A stretch of 60,633 nt of DNA from positions 1 through 60,633 of the forward strand of contig JAJRZQ010000039.1 in the NCBI GenBank assembly GCA_024275165.1, written 5' to 3'. The notes under the pieces are model-generated. The model made no database searches. It was not told where the DNA came from and worked only from the letters and a program-made list of their open reading frames with translations. Shown in pieces: positions 17,059 through 27,814 of this stretch (positions are counted from its first letter, which is position 1; each line of letters starts with the position of its first letter). This DNA comes from a bacterium (GTDB taxonomy: Bacteria > SAR324 > XYD2-FULL-50-16). The position numbers and the translations under genes are program-made.

Positions 17059-17819
17059 TTAAACCTGTTCTAAAAAAGAGGTGAGTGGACTGGAGGCCTC
17101 TGCTCGGTTTTTTACGCTGCCTAGTTTTGCCTCATAAGCGAGGCGACCGGCCTCCACCGCAAGCTTAAAGGCCCGTGCCATCTGAACCGGGTCCCCTGCC
17201 ACGGCGATTGCCGTATTGACCAAGCAGGCGTCCGCCCCCATCTCCATTGCCTGGGCGGCATGACTGGGGGCGCCGATCCCTGCGTCAATCACCACGGGGA
17301 GTTTGGATTCGGCGAGAATGATTTCTAACATCCCTTTGGTTTCCAACCCTTTATTGCTCCCAATGGGAGCGGCTAAAGGCATAACGGCCGCCGCCCCGGC
17401 GGATTCGAGCTCTTTGCAAAACACCGGATCGGCATTGATGTAAGGCAAGACCACAAAACCGTTTTTGGCCAGTTCTTCACAGGCTTTTAGGGTTTCCCCG
17501 TGATGCGGCAAAAGGTATCGAGGATCGGGGTGAATTTCCAGCTTTAGCCAGTTTGTTTCTAGGGCTTGGCGGGCCAGCTCCGCTGCCAAGACGGCTTCCT
17601 TCGCTGTGCGGGTACCGCTGGTATTGGGCAGCAAGGCCACCCCCGGCAGGTTCACCGCTTGCAACATTTCATCTGAAGCGTTCGTCGGGTCAAAGCGTCT
17701 TAAAGCTAGGGTGACCAACTGGCTGCCACTGGCCAGCACCGCCTCTTTCATCACCTCAGAAGAAGAAAATTTACCGGTTCCCAAAAAAAGGCGGGAAGAA
17801 AAGGATTGACCCCCGATCA

Positions 17820-17829
<10 letters not shown>
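17059..17829 (-). CDS. thiG: thiazole synthase
   Basis: 256 residues. ThiG condenses deoxyxylulose phosphate, the ThiS thiocarboxylate and dehydroglycine into the thiamine thiazole, as a TIM barrel. [14 protein letters not shown] begins the protein, and the catalytic Lys is in [17 protein letters not shown] (near 97). [29 protein letters not shown] (183-211) is the phosphate-binding end. It overlaps thiE by 10 bases. Confidence 0.97.
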
Positions 17830-20317
<2,488 letters not shown>

Positions 20318-20357
20318 CTAGGGCGTTTCATCTCTTTTACTGGTTCTCATTATCGCT

Positions 20358-20558
20358 TTAGCCGCCTTGGGTAGCCTGAATCAGCAGGATTCGGTCCCCC
20401 GCTTGAAGCTCCGTCGATGCCCAGCCCGAGCGGGGCGCCACGGCGTCATTCAGCGCCAGGGCAAGGCCTTTTTTCTCGCTGAGTCCCTTTTTTTCCATCC
20501 AGCTTTGTAAGCTTTGAGGTTGGATTTCTTCGGGTTTGTTGTTGACAAAAATTTGCAT
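20358..20558 (-). CDS. thiS: sulfur carrier protein ThiS
   Basis: 66 residues, ubiquitin-like fold. The C-terminus ends ATQGG, the Gly-Gly tail that is adenylated and turned into a thiocarboxylate to give sulfur to ThiG. It leads the operon, with GGAAG as a ribosome-binding site. thiF, the activating enzyme, is not in this window, so activation must depend on a gene elsewhere or on MoeB. Confidence 0.93.
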   Translation of the reverse strand: MQIFVNNKPEEIQPQSLQSWMEKKGLSEKKGLALALNDAVAPRSGWASTELQAGDRILLIQATQGG

Positions 20559-20671
20559 CCTTCCATTTTGCTACTTTTGATTCCAAAGTACAACAATTTT
20601 TTAAATTGAGCATCCCCCCTCTTTACATTTTCTTTGCTAGGCAAGCGCGTTTGAATGTGCTTTAATCGGGC

Positions 20672-21316
20672 ATGAATCAAAAGGTTTTACAATGCTTTCC
20701 CTGGATGCGGCCCTTTGAAAAAAAATTGGAGGGGCTGACCCCAACCCATTTGCCGAAGGGCGCGCAAATCTTTGCGGAGGGCGACCCATGCCAGATGGTC
20801 GCTTTTGTTTTAGAAGGGCAAGTGCGGGTCTTTAAACTGAGCGAGAATGGCAGGGAAATGAGCCTGTACCGTATTGCTCCGGGGGATTCTTGCATTCTTT
20901 CGATCTCCAGCTTGTTAAGCAACCTCCCCCTGGCCGCGATTGCCAAGGTAGAAGAACCCATTCAGGCCCTGACCCTTCCCTCCCCCTTGTTTGCAAAGCT
21001 CATGAAAGAAGAACCGGCGATGCAGACCTTTGTTTTTGGTCTTTTATCCCGTAGACTCTCAGAGGTATTATCCACGGTGGAAGAAATCGCCTTTCACCGG
21101 GTGGACGAGCGCATGGTCAAATACCTCTGCAATTTACCCCGCCAGGGCAAGGAAATTGAAACAACCCACCTAAAAATCGCCGTTGAAGTGGGTACCAGCA
21201 GGGAAGTGGTGAGTCGTATCTTAAAAGATTGGGAGAGCCGCGGCCTGGTGGAGTTAGGTCGCGGGGTGATTGTCGTGCGAGATTTCCACTTGTTAAAGAA
21301 CCCTTTTGCTAGGTGA
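20672..21316 (+). CDS. Crp/Fnr family transcriptional regulator
   Basis: 214 residues. A cNMP-type beta-roll occupies residues 15-125 (KGAQIFAEGDPCQMVAFVLEGQVRVF) and a winged helix is at 150-205, with recognition helix VGTSREVVSRILKDWESRG. The N-terminal cysteine set of Fnr is absent (one Cys near residue 8), so it is not an obvious oxygen-sensing iron-sulfur protein. It is transcribed divergently from thiS and directly before a DUF2892 gene. This regulator/DUF2892 pair recurs in proteobacteria and suggests control of a respiratory or sulfur stress response, which is inference. Confidence 0.9.
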   Translation: MNQKVLQCFPWMRPFEKKLEGLTPTHLPKGAQIFAEGDPCQMVAFVLEGQVRVFKLSENGREMSLYRIAPGDSCILSISSLLSNLPLAAIAKVEEPIQALTLPSPLFAKLMKEEPAMQTFVFGLLSRRLSEVLSTVEEIAFHRVDERMVKYLCNLPRQGKEIETTHLKIAVEVGTSREVVSRILKDWESRGLVELGRGVIVVRDFHLLKNPFAR

Positions 21317-21385
21317 CTATATCACTTTACTTTCGCTTTTCTCTTGATACTCTGAATTCAGGTCAAAACCCTTTATTAGGAGAAC

Positions 21386-21583
21386 ATGATGAAAAACATA
21401 GGGAATCTAGATAAATTCATTCGTATTGTCGCCACGGTAGCCATTGGCGGCTGGGGTGTTTACGCGCATAGCCTTTGGGGATTAGTCGCTATCGTCCCGC
21501 TGGTTACCGCGGCCTCTGGCACCTGCTTGCTTTACCTTCCCTTCGGGATTCGCACCTGCCCTAGGGAAGAAGCAAAGAGTTGA
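21386..21583 (+). CDS. DUF2892 (YgaP-like transmembrane) inner membrane protein
   Basis: 65 residues. The MKNIGNLDKFIRIVATVAIG start, a first membrane helix (about 13-33) and a second helix ending in TAASGTCLLYLPFGIRTC match DUF2892, the membrane part of the rhodanese YgaP. The rhodanese domain is missing. AGGAG lies just before two adjacent ATG codons. It is 69 bases after the Crp/Fnr gene and likely regulated by it. Confidence 0.88.
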   Translation: MMKNIGNLDKFIRIVATVAIGGWGVYAHSLWGLVAIVPLVTAASGTCLLYLPFGIRTCPREEAKS

Positions 21584-21591
21584 GGCTCAAA

Positions 21592-21625
21592 TTAAGGAGA
21601 CTCTCATTTTTCAGAGTTTCCTTAA
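21592..21625. repeat. short inverted repeat of the CTCTGAAAAAC family
   Basis: TTAAGGAGACTCT and AGAGTTTCCTTAA are near-perfect complements around an 8-base centre. The ends match the TTAAGGAAACTCTGAAAAAC ends of copies near 24344, 46684 and 53738, so this looks like a collapsed copy. Confidence 0.6.
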
Positions 21626-21631
21626 TGATGC

Positions 21632-21662
21632 AAAAAAAGGCGGTTCAACCGCCTTTTTTTTT
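21632..21662. terminator. bidirectional terminator after the DUF2892 gene
   Basis: A run of seven A is followed by the stem GGCGGTT/AACCGCC and then a T tract of nine, about 50 bases after the DUF2892 stop. Confidence 0.85.
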
Positions 21663-21782
21663 GTTTTGCCTGGATAGCGCCTCTCAAATTTTCAAAAGCC
21701 CCCGAAAGGAAAATTTTACATTTCTGTTAATTGCGGTCATAATTCGGAAAACAAACCCACGCTCCCCTTTTATGTTCTGCTC

Positions 21783-22352
21783 ATGGTGCAAATCCCCAGA
21801 CAGATTTTTTTCAAACTGAAGCAAGAGGTGCAATTCTTCCATCGCTTCACGGATGAAGAATTATTGGTTTTCCTGCGCCTCATGACCACGGAGACCTACC
21901 AACAAGGAGAGGTGATTTTTCAGGAGTTTGATCCAGGCAAGGTCATGTATCTTTTGGTTCGGGGTACGGTGGAAATCCGTAAACGAATCGGCAAGCACAA
22001 CGATACGGTTTTGGCGGTCCTAAAAGCCGGGGAATGCTTTGGTGAAATCGGCCTGATCGACAATCGACCCCGCTCGGCCAGCGCCATCTGCCTGCAAGAC
22101 ACTTTAGTCTTTTCTCTTTCCTTAAAGAAATTGATGCAACTCGCCCACCACCCCAAATTTGCCATTTTAGGGTTTAAGCTCTTTCACAATTTCGCGGTAC
22201 TTTTAGCCTCTCGCTTGCGGGATACCAATCAAAAAGTTGTGGACCTCACCGCCCGTTTCGCGACCGACACCAGTTTCCGGCAACAAGAAACGGATGACCC
22301 GGAAGAGGAGACAAAAAACAACGAGGCTCCAGGTGAGGAGGCCGCAGAATGA
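21783..22352 (+). CDS. cyclic nucleotide-binding domain protein
   Basis: 189 residues. A single cNMP-binding beta-roll (about 15-135) includes GEVIFQEFDPGKVMYLLVRG and the phosphate-binding cassette region FGEIGLIDNRPRSASAICL, whose FGE...RSA core is well kept. No DNA-binding domain follows; the last 40 residues are acidic and disordered. It therefore acts as a signal-binding module rather than a transcription factor. The stop overlaps the ATG of the membrane/TPR gene, so the two are coupled and may work together. Confidence 0.85.
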   Translation: MVQIPRQIFFKLKQEVQFFHRFTDEELLVFLRLMTTETYQQGEVIFQEFDPGKVMYLLVRGTVEIRKRIGKHNDTVLAVLKAGECFGEIGLIDNRPRSASAICLQDTLVFSLSLKKLMQLAHHPKFAILGFKLFHNFAVLLASRLRDTNQKVVDLTARFATDTSFRQQETDDPEEETKNNEAPGEEAAE

Positions 22353-23149
22353 AAGCGTTGCGAAAATTTGGACTTGGCCTGCTCGCCTTAGGGCTTGGCG
22401 TGGGGCTTTTTTTCCTCTTTGAGAGCCAAACAGCCGGCGCGATTATCTTTTTGGTTTTGTTGCTCTTGGCCCAATTGAGCTTTTTACTCAAGCGCATTCG
22501 TTTAAAGCAGCCCGTCCCCCCCCCCCTAGACCCCGCTCGCGTGGCCGGAGTAATTCAAAACATTGCCCAGGCAAAAGAGCAGGCCGCCACCGCCAAGCAA
22601 GTCAAGGAGACCGCGAAACCAGCCCCCTCCCCTGAAGAGTTCACCCAAGACATTACCCCAAGCCTCTTTAGCCAGTTCCAAAAAAATCTGGTGGAGAGCG
22701 AAAAAACCCCTCCCCCCCCAAAGGCATCCTCCGTTGAAGAAGAAGGCGTTGTGGTGCGCATTGGGAAAAAATCAGCCCCATCCGCCCCGCCACCAACGCG
22801 CTCAGAGACTCCAAAGAAAGCGCCCAAGCCCTCTTTGATCCAACCCGTGCAGGGCAAAAACCCCTATCAAGCCGTCCAAAAAAAACAAGCCCCTAGGGCC
22901 TTAAAAACAGACCTAGGCACAAAAAAAGCGGTCGAAAACCGCTTGATCGACCAAGTCCCGACCGAACCGATTGGAGAGCTTTTCGCGGATTTAGAAGAAG
23001 AACCGGTTGAAACCACCCCCAAGGTGCACCCTAAACCGAGAAAAAAACAGGGCTCCTTTCAACTTGAGCCCGCAGTGACCGCAACTAAAGCAAAAGATAA
23101 GGCGTCACCCCCCCCCAGCCCCTCCAAGCCAAAGAGACCCTCAATGTAG
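22349..23149 (+). CDS. membrane-anchored Pro/Lys-rich protein, N-terminal part of a frameshifted gene
   Basis: 266 residues. Two membrane helices (about 7-24 and 30-48) are followed by a long low-complexity region rich in Pro, Lys and Glu. The frame ends soon after a run of nine C at 23108-23116. With one more C the frame would continue without a stop into the TPR-like frame that ends at 23760, giving one protein of about 470 residues. Either the gene is phase-variable, it is broken, or a base is missing from the sequence. The function is unknown. Confidence 0.7.
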   Translation: MKALRKFGLGLLALGLGVGLFFLFESQTAGAIIFLVLLLLAQLSFLLKRIRLKQPVPPPLDPARVAGVIQNIAQAKEQAATAKQVKETAKPAPSPEEFTQDITPSLFSQFQKNLVESEKTPPPPKASSVEEEGVVVRIGKKSAPSAPPPTRSETPKKAPKPSLIQPVQGKNPYQAVQKKQAPRALKTDLGTKKAVENRLIDQVPTEPIGELFADLEEEPVETTPKVHPKPRKKQGSFQLEPAVTATKAKDKASPPPSPSKPKRPSM

Positions 23150-23187
23150 CCGAACTCTCTCCCCCCACCGTAACAGAGCAAGACCTA

Positions 23188-23760
23188 TTGCAAACCGCCA
23201 AAAAGGCCTTTGCGGCCAAGGATTTTAAAGGAGCCAAAGAAATTCTTCAGCCGCTCTTTAAGGAGCGGCAAGAAGCAAAACAACTTGGGGAGGAGGTGGC
23301 CGCTTTTTATGGCGATTTGCTCTTTGCCTTAAGGGACTACCCTGCCCATTTAAAGTGGTCCCAAGAGCGTTTGAAAGTCCATAAAAAAGGGAGCGGGCCC
23401 TATTTAAGGATTTTAGAAAATGTGATGGATCAATACTCTAAAAGCAATCAACAGCAATTGGCCCTCCCCTTTTACTTAACCGCCATGGCGGAATATGTGA
23501 AAAAAAACGATTCCCGCCGCTTGGATGTGACCTATTATCATTTAGCCGAGGCCTACCGAAGTCAAAAAGATTGGAAAAATCTCTTAAAAAGCTTAGAAAA
23601 TCATGTGGCGATTAAAAAAGGACTCGGTGATTTGGAGGGGCAGCTTCCCCTACTCGATCAAATGGGTAAATTACTGTATGATACGGGCAACCAGGCAGCC
23701 AGTCAGAAAACCTATGAATTGGCTATTGAGATTCGCCAATCCCTTGAGCCGAAAAAATGA
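23188..23760 (+). CDS. TPR-like helical protein, C-terminal part of the frameshifted gene
   Basis: 190 residues from the TTG at 23188. The same frame is open back to the C tract at 23108-23116, so this start is probably artificial. Helix pairs with TPR-like spacing occur throughout: AKKAFAAKDFKGAKEILQPL, then ADLY-type pairs such as VTYYHLAEAYRSQKDWKNLL and GQLPLLDQMGKLLYDTGNQA. TPRs bind other proteins. With the upstream piece it would form a membrane-anchored TPR protein. The stop overlaps the Nudix ATG. Confidence 0.7.
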   Translation: MQTAKKAFAAKDFKGAKEILQPLFKERQEAKQLGEEVAAFYGDLLFALRDYPAHLKWSQERLKVHKKGSGPYLRILENVMDQYSKSNQQQLALPFYLTAMAEYVKKNDSRRLDVTYYHLAEAYRSQKDWKNLLKSLENHVAIKKGLGDLEGQLPLLDQMGKLLYDTGNQAASQKTYELAIEIRQSLEPKK

Positions 23761-24347
23761 AATATATTGTTAAAGAAAAAAAACGAATTTTTTCCGAGTT
23801 TTTTAGGGTGGATCGTTTAGACATTGAAACAGATACCTTTGCCGGGGGCACCTTACCCATTCGCCGCTATCATTTGGAACGCCCTGAAGTCGTTGCCCTA
23901 ACCTTAGAAAACACGGAGCGCGACACCTTGGTCTTGGTCAAGCAGTTCCGCTACTCCTCAATTAAAAAACCCCTTGATGACGGTTGGACCTTAGAAATCG
24001 TAGGGGGCTTGATCGACCCGGGCGAAAGCCCGCAAGACTGCGCCATTCGGGAATCCATCGAAGAGACCGGTTACCGCCCCGGCAAGGTGGAATACCGCAC
24101 CAGCTTCTTTGCGAGTGTAGGGATTTCCAACGAATTGATTCATCTTTATGCCGCTCAGGTCACGGGGAAAGATAAAATTGGGAAAGGCGGCGGCATCGCC
24201 CATGAACATGAGGACATCGAAGTGATTGAGCTCCCTTACCAAAAAGCTTTGGAGCAAATCGTCAGGGGAAGCATCAAGGACGCGAAAACGATTTTAGGGA
24301 TTCAGTGGCTCGCTCTGCAAAAGGCGGGAGGAACCCCCTTTACTTAA
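23757..24347 (+). CDS. Nudix hydrolase, ADP-sugar pyrophosphatase type
   Basis: 196 residues. The Nudix box is complete: GGLIDPGESPQDCAIRESIE then ETGY (residues 82-105), with the catalytic glutamates in place. The N-terminal part (VDRLDIETDTFAG, and LVLVKQFRYSSIKKP) resembles ADP-ribose pyrophosphatases, which hydrolyse ADP-ribose or ADP-sugars to AMP. Translation is coupled to the TPR-like gene by an ATGA overlap. The stop codon lies inside a CTCTGAAAAAC-family repeat. Confidence 0.9.
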   Translation: MKYIVKEKKRIFSEFFRVDRLDIETDTFAGGTLPIRRYHLERPEVVALTLENTERDTLVLVKQFRYSSIKKPLDDGWTLEIVGGLIDPGESPQDCAIRESIEETGYRPGKVEYRTSFFASVGISNELIHLYAAQVTGKDKIGKGGGIAHEHEDIEVIELPYQKALEQIVRGSIKDAKTILGIQWLALQKAGGTPFT

Positions 24348-24407
24348 GGAAACTCTGAAAAACACGGAGTTTTCCAGCAAGGCAAGGAGTTTTTCAGAGG
24401 TTCCCTA
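24344..24407. repeat. inverted repeat of the CTCTGAAAAAC family
   Basis: About 64 bp starting TTAAGGAAACTCTGAAAAAC and ending GAGTTTTTCAGAGGTTCCCT, with complementary ends and a short centre. It lies between the convergent Nudix and dioxygenase genes, where it could act as a terminator for both, and it contains the Nudix stop. Confidence 0.75.
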
Positions 24408-24450
24408 AAAGGCTCAACTTGCAAACAAGGGCCTAGGGCGGGTTTAATGC

Positions 24451-25218
24451 TCACCCCCACTGAATCATTCGTTTGCTTAAGGCGCCGTAGGCAAAACCCG
24501 TAATGGGAAAGCGGACAGGAGAGTTCCACCCCGCTCCAGCGGAGATCAACAAAGGGGTGAAATGCTCAATCGTGGGGTGAGCCCGTTGGGCCTGGGGGGC
24601 CTTTTGCTCCCAGGCCAGTAAGCTTGCAAGATCCTTCGTCTCAACCACCTCTTTGACCCATTGGTCAAACTCCAAGGCCCAGCCTTTGGGTTCGGCTTCT
24701 TCTGCCCAATTGAGTTCCCTTAGGTTATGGGTGGTCGAGCCGCTGGCGATGATCAAAACGCCTTCTTGGCGTAGGGGGGCTAAATCCTGCCCCAAGGCAA
24801 AAATCTCCGCGGGCTTCCAATCGGGTAGAGAAAGCTGCAAGAGGGGCACCTCCGCCTCGGGCCAGAGGTGATAAAGAGGAACCCAAACCCCATGATCCAA
24901 CCCGCGGGAGGAATCCTGCGCCAAGGGAAAACCGAGCAATTGGCCCAAACGAGTCGCCAGCTCCAAGGCCCCAGGAGCAGGGTATTGGAGTTGGTAAAGC
25001 TCAGGGGGAAACCCGGAGAAATCATAGATTAACTGATGGTGTCGGCCCCTCTCCCCCAAAGTCAACTGAGGCGTTTGCCAATGGGCGGAAATCACCAGCA
25101 GGGCCTTGGGCTGGGGTAGCTCCCTACCCCAGGCATGAAGCTCTGCCTTCAGGGTTGGGTCTTGTATCCACAGCGGGCTGCCATGGGTCAAAAAAAGTAC
25201 GGGCATCAAGGAGGGCAT
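24451..25218 (-). CDS. DODA-type extradiol dioxygenase family protein (YgiD-like)
   Basis: 255 residues from the ATG at 25218. The frame is open further upstream, but that part is basic and unlike the family. Conserved metal-ligand regions are present: LFLTHGSP, LVISAHWQ, GLDHGVWVPL and SGSTTHNL. The LigB-type fold opens catechol rings such as DOPA using Fe or Zn. YgiD itself makes 4,5-seco-DOPA in vitro, but its natural substrate is unclear, and the same applies here. It is last in a minus-strand group with small membrane proteins, separated from the Nudix gene by the repeat. Confidence 0.88.
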   Translation of the reverse strand: MPSLMPVLFLTHGSPLWIQDPTLKAELHAWGRELPQPKALLVISAHWQTPQLTLGERGRHHQLIYDFSGFPPELYQLQYPAPGALELATRLGQLLGFPLAQDSSRGLDHGVWVPLYHLWPEAEVPLLQLSLPDWKPAEIFALGQDLAPLRQEGVLIIASGSTTHNLRELNWAEEAEPKGWALEFDQWVKEVVETKDLASLLAWEQKAPQAQRAHPTIEHFTPLLISAGAGWNSPVRFPITGFAYGALSKRMIQWG

Positions 25219-25285
25219 TGTTACCTGCAAAAGAAGAAGGGTTTTTATGCTACGCTCTGGCGTAGTGGGCGGGCCAGGGAGCGGC

Positions 25286-25759
25286 TTAGGGCTTTTGAAA
25301 AAAAAACTCCTTGATTTGTTTTTGTTGGTTGCTCGCAGAGGAAACCTGAGCCTCACGGGCTAAGACCCAACCCAGCTCTTTCAAGGAGGTAAAGCTGGTG
25401 GTCGCGAGCAGGGGGAGGGCAACCCCTTGAGAATCGTCGATCCCCACTTGACAGAGCAGCCTGGTTTGAATCTTTTGTTCTTCATTCACCCAGCAACGAA
25501 TTTCTCCTTGTTGCGGCAGGGTCTCCATTCCCGGGCCGGTGATTTCATCTAATTGATTCTGTAAATCTTCCATGGCCGCCAATTCTTCAATCGCCTTTTG
25601 TTCCACCAACTTTTTTGCCTGCTCTGCCTTCCATTCCAGGGTGCCGGTAAAAAGCAGGGCCCCAACGACCAAGCCAACCAACAGCCCCGACAAAATCCAG
25701 TGGCGGGGGCTCAGCTTCTCTTTGGGTGGGGGTTCAGGAGAGGTCATTTTTTTTCTCAC
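25286..25759 (-). CDS. membrane-anchored hypothetical protein
   Basis: 157 residues (or 153 from the second Met). A short cytoplasmic, proline-rich N-terminus is followed by one membrane helix (about 21-42), a helical segment rich in Glu and Lys (45-75), and a small C-terminal domain with two cysteines (IRCWV and RLLCQV) that could form a disulfide outside the membrane. I recognise no family. It follows a 61-residue membrane protein after 12 bases. Confidence 0.6.
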   Translation of the reverse strand: MRKKMTSPEPPPKEKLSPRHWILSGLLVGLVVGALLFTGTLEWKAEQAKKLVEQKAIEELAAMEDLQNQLDEITGPGMETLPQQGEIRCWVNEEQKIQTRLLCQVGIDDSQGVALPLLATTSFTSLKELGWVLAREAQVSSASNQQKQIKEFFFQKP

Positions 25760-25771
25760 TATAAAAAAAGA

Positions 25772-25957
25772 TCAAGACTCCATATCAAACAGGGCTCGCG
25801 CCAACTCCCCAGCCAAACCGCCCAGGAGCGCCAACATCAGGCCCACCACCAGAACCAAGGCCCAAGAGCTGGCCCTTTTCGCATAGAGGCAATAAAACCG
25901 CTCCAGCCCTTTAGCAGAAGATGAACAAGAGGATTTTTTTTGTTGGACCCAAAACAT
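25772..25957 (-). CDS. small single-pass membrane protein
   Basis: 61 residues with one clear hydrophobic helix (about 30-50, SWALVLVVGLMLALLGGLAG) after a Ser/Cys-rich N-terminus. It lies 12 bases before the next membrane-anchored gene on the same strand, which supports it as real. No family or function can be assigned. Confidence 0.45.
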   Translation of the reverse strand: MFWVQQKKSSCSSSAKGLERFYCLYAKRASSWALVLVVGLMLALLGGLAGELARALFDMES

Positions 25958-26061
25958 GTTTCTTTTGCCGCGGAAAGTATAAAGGCAATATAGAATGGGC
26001 GCATGCCTTTAGCAAGACCGGCAAAGGAGCTAAAAAGAGCAAGCCTAAAGTAGGATAGCGC

Positions 26062-26796
26062 TCAGCCGGGAATCTTTTTCAGCAATTTTTGAAAATTAAG
26101 CCCCTTGACCTTTGCCAGCAGTTGTCCATTTTGGTAATAGCTGATTTCTTGGGTAATACTGCGTAAAAAATAGACGGGCATTTTAAGTTTAGCCATGTAG
26201 GGGGCGATTTCCGCCTCTACCGCGCTAATCTTGCTTTGCGGGGTGGCCCCGTGGGTTTCCACTAAGATCCCCGTCCCCTGTTGCTCAATAAAGCGTCTCT
26301 TTGCCGCTAGATTGGGTAGGGTGCGAATACTGGTGCGAAAACGCCGCAGCGTATCTAAGACCGTGGTATGAAAGGCATCATGGTCAAAATCCCCCCTGAA
26401 AACGATTTTTTCATCTGGCCGGGTAAAAAGGGCGTAGCCGTGTCCTTCGGGAATGGTTTCCCAATCCAGTACCGTGGTGTCGCTTAGGCTGTTGTTCTGT
26501 TCCGTTTCCTCGGGGTTTGCCGCGGCCCGTTCTTTTCTTTTTTCCGCTGCCTTGGCCACGGCTTCGCCTTGCTCAATGGGGATAGAAGAGTACCCGTAAA
26601 ACAAAACAAGATTGGGCGCCTTTTGGATGGCGCCTTGCTCTAGGTTGCTTACAAAAAGTTGTAATTTATCGCATTCAGGGCAGGTGCGATTGATGACCAA
26701 AACAGCTAAAACCCCTCGCCCCTCGATTTGCTTTAAAAGCTTGGCAAAGGAATTCTCCGCGAGTTTGCCCCCGATTTTTTTCAAACGATTGGTCAT
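26062..26796 (-). CDS. thioredoxin-like protein with CPEC motif
   Basis: 244 residues, no signal peptide. Residues 28-60 (VLAVLVINRTCPECDKLQLF) look like a thioredoxin beta-strand followed by a CxxC active site. The second half (DEKIVFRGDFDHDAFHTTVL) also suggests a thioredoxin fold, but the QQGTGILVE strand lacks cysteines. A charged linker separates the halves. The CPEC pair suggests a cytoplasmic redox role, which is inference. Transcribed divergently from ribF. Confidence 0.6.
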   Translation of the reverse strand: MTNRLKKIGGKLAENSFAKLLKQIEGRGVLAVLVINRTCPECDKLQLFVSNLEQGAIQKAPNLVLFYGYSSIPIEQGEAVAKAAEKRKERAAANPEETEQNNSLSDTTVLDWETIPEGHGYALFTRPDEKIVFRGDFDHDAFHTTVLDTLRRFRTSIRTLPNLAAKRRFIEQQGTGILVETHGATPQSKISAVEAEIAPYMAKLKMPVYFLRSITQEISYYQNGQLLAKVKGLNFQKLLKKIPG

Positions 26797-26826
26797 GGAG
26801 CCGGCTTGCCCTTAATTCATAAATCT

Positions 26827-26847
26827 TCTATTCATTAAAAGAATAGA
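26827..26847. promoter_or_regulatory. palindrome between the thioredoxin-like gene and ribF
   Basis: TCTATTC and GAATAGA are exact complements around seven bases, in the gap between divergent genes. This is the shape of a dimeric regulator's operator. No regulator can be named. Confidence 0.3.
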
Positions 26848-26890
26848 CATTGAGCCTTGTTTTGTCATTCAAATTCCTTATTCTTGGCTT

Positions 26891-27814
26891 ATGCAGATCA
26901 TCCATAAAAAGTTCAGGCCTCATACCTTAGAGGGGGATTGGGGGTTGTTGATCGGCAATTTTGACGGGGTGCATTTAGGGCACCAAGCCTTAATGACCGA
27001 GTTGATCCAAACGCAACAAAACTATGGGGCCAAGTCGGCGGTTTTGACCTTTGAGCCTCATCCGAAAATGATTTTGCAGCCCCATATCCCCTTCACCCAT
27101 ATCTACGATGAAGAGACCAAATGGCGCCTCATGGCCGAAGCGGGAATTGACGCCTGCTTTGTCATCCCCTTTACCAAAGATTTCGCCACCTTTAGCCCCC
27201 ATAAGTTTTTAGAAAAACTCTTTGCCTTTGCTCAGATTACAAAAATCATTGTGGGCTATGACTTTAACTTTGGGAAAGATCGGCAAGGGTCGGCGCGGGT
27301 TCTAGGGGAGCTTGCCCAAAAGGCCCAGGTTGATTTTACCCAAATGGAGCCGGTCAAGGTCGCGGGCTTAACCGTCAGTTCCACCATGATACGCCGCCTC
27401 CTCTACGAAGGGGATTTTGCCTTGGCGGAGAAGCTTTTAGGCCGCCCTTGGGAGATTTCCGGAGAGGTCATGCAGGGGCGGCAATTGGGGCAGCAATTGG
27501 GCTTTCCCACCTTGAATTTATTACCTAAGGTGCTTTTACCCCTACGCTATGGGGTCTATGCGGCAGAGGCAAAAATTAACGGCCAGACCTATGCCGCCGC
27601 CTGCAACATCGGCCATGCCCCTACGGTGGGCAGCCCCTTGCTCAAGGCGGAGGCGCATTTGTTTGACTTTAACGCCGTCGCCTATGGAGAAGAGTTGAGT
27701 TTAAAACCCTTGCGTTTTTTACGGGAAGAACAGCGTTTCGACAACCTCCAAGCCCTAAAAAGGCAAATCGCTCTCGATGTTCAGGCAACAAAAGAATTTT
27801 TTGAAAAAAGATAA
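26891..27814 (+). CDS. ribF: bifunctional riboflavin kinase / FAD synthetase
   Basis: 307 residues. RibF phosphorylates riboflavin to FMN and then adenylates it to FAD. The N-terminal nucleotidyltransferase has IGNFDGVHLGHQALM (residues 19-33), FEPHP and SSTMIRRLL (about 163). The C-terminal kinase domain has GRPWEISGEVMQGRQLG and LGFPTLNL (about 190-220). It stands alone, with no FMN riboswitch visible upstream. Confidence 0.97.
   Translation: MQIIHKKFRPHTLEGDWGLLIGNFDGVHLGHQALMTELIQTQQNYGAKSAVLTFEPHPKMILQPHIPFTHIYDEETKWRLMAEAGIDACFVIPFTKDFATFSPHKFLEKLFAFAQITKIIVGYDFNFGKDRQGSARVLGELAQKAQVDFTQMEPVKVAGLTVSSTMIRRLLYEGDFALAEKLLGRPWEISGEVMQGRQLGQQLGFPTLNLLPKVLLPLRYGVYAAEAKINGQTYAAACNIGHAPTVGSPLLKAEAHLFDFNAVAYGEELSLKPLRFLREEQRFDNLQALKRQIALDVQATKEFFEKR

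Noticed and set aside
24451-25356. Longer start for the dioxygenase at 25356
   Set aside because: The extra 46 residues are basic, unlike the family, and overlap the upstream membrane protein gene. The ATG at 25218 gives the normal length.
26800-26890. FMN riboswitch before ribF
   Set aside because: The leader is only about 90 bases and A+T-rich, with none of the conserved FMN-element stems; only a 7-bp palindrome is present.
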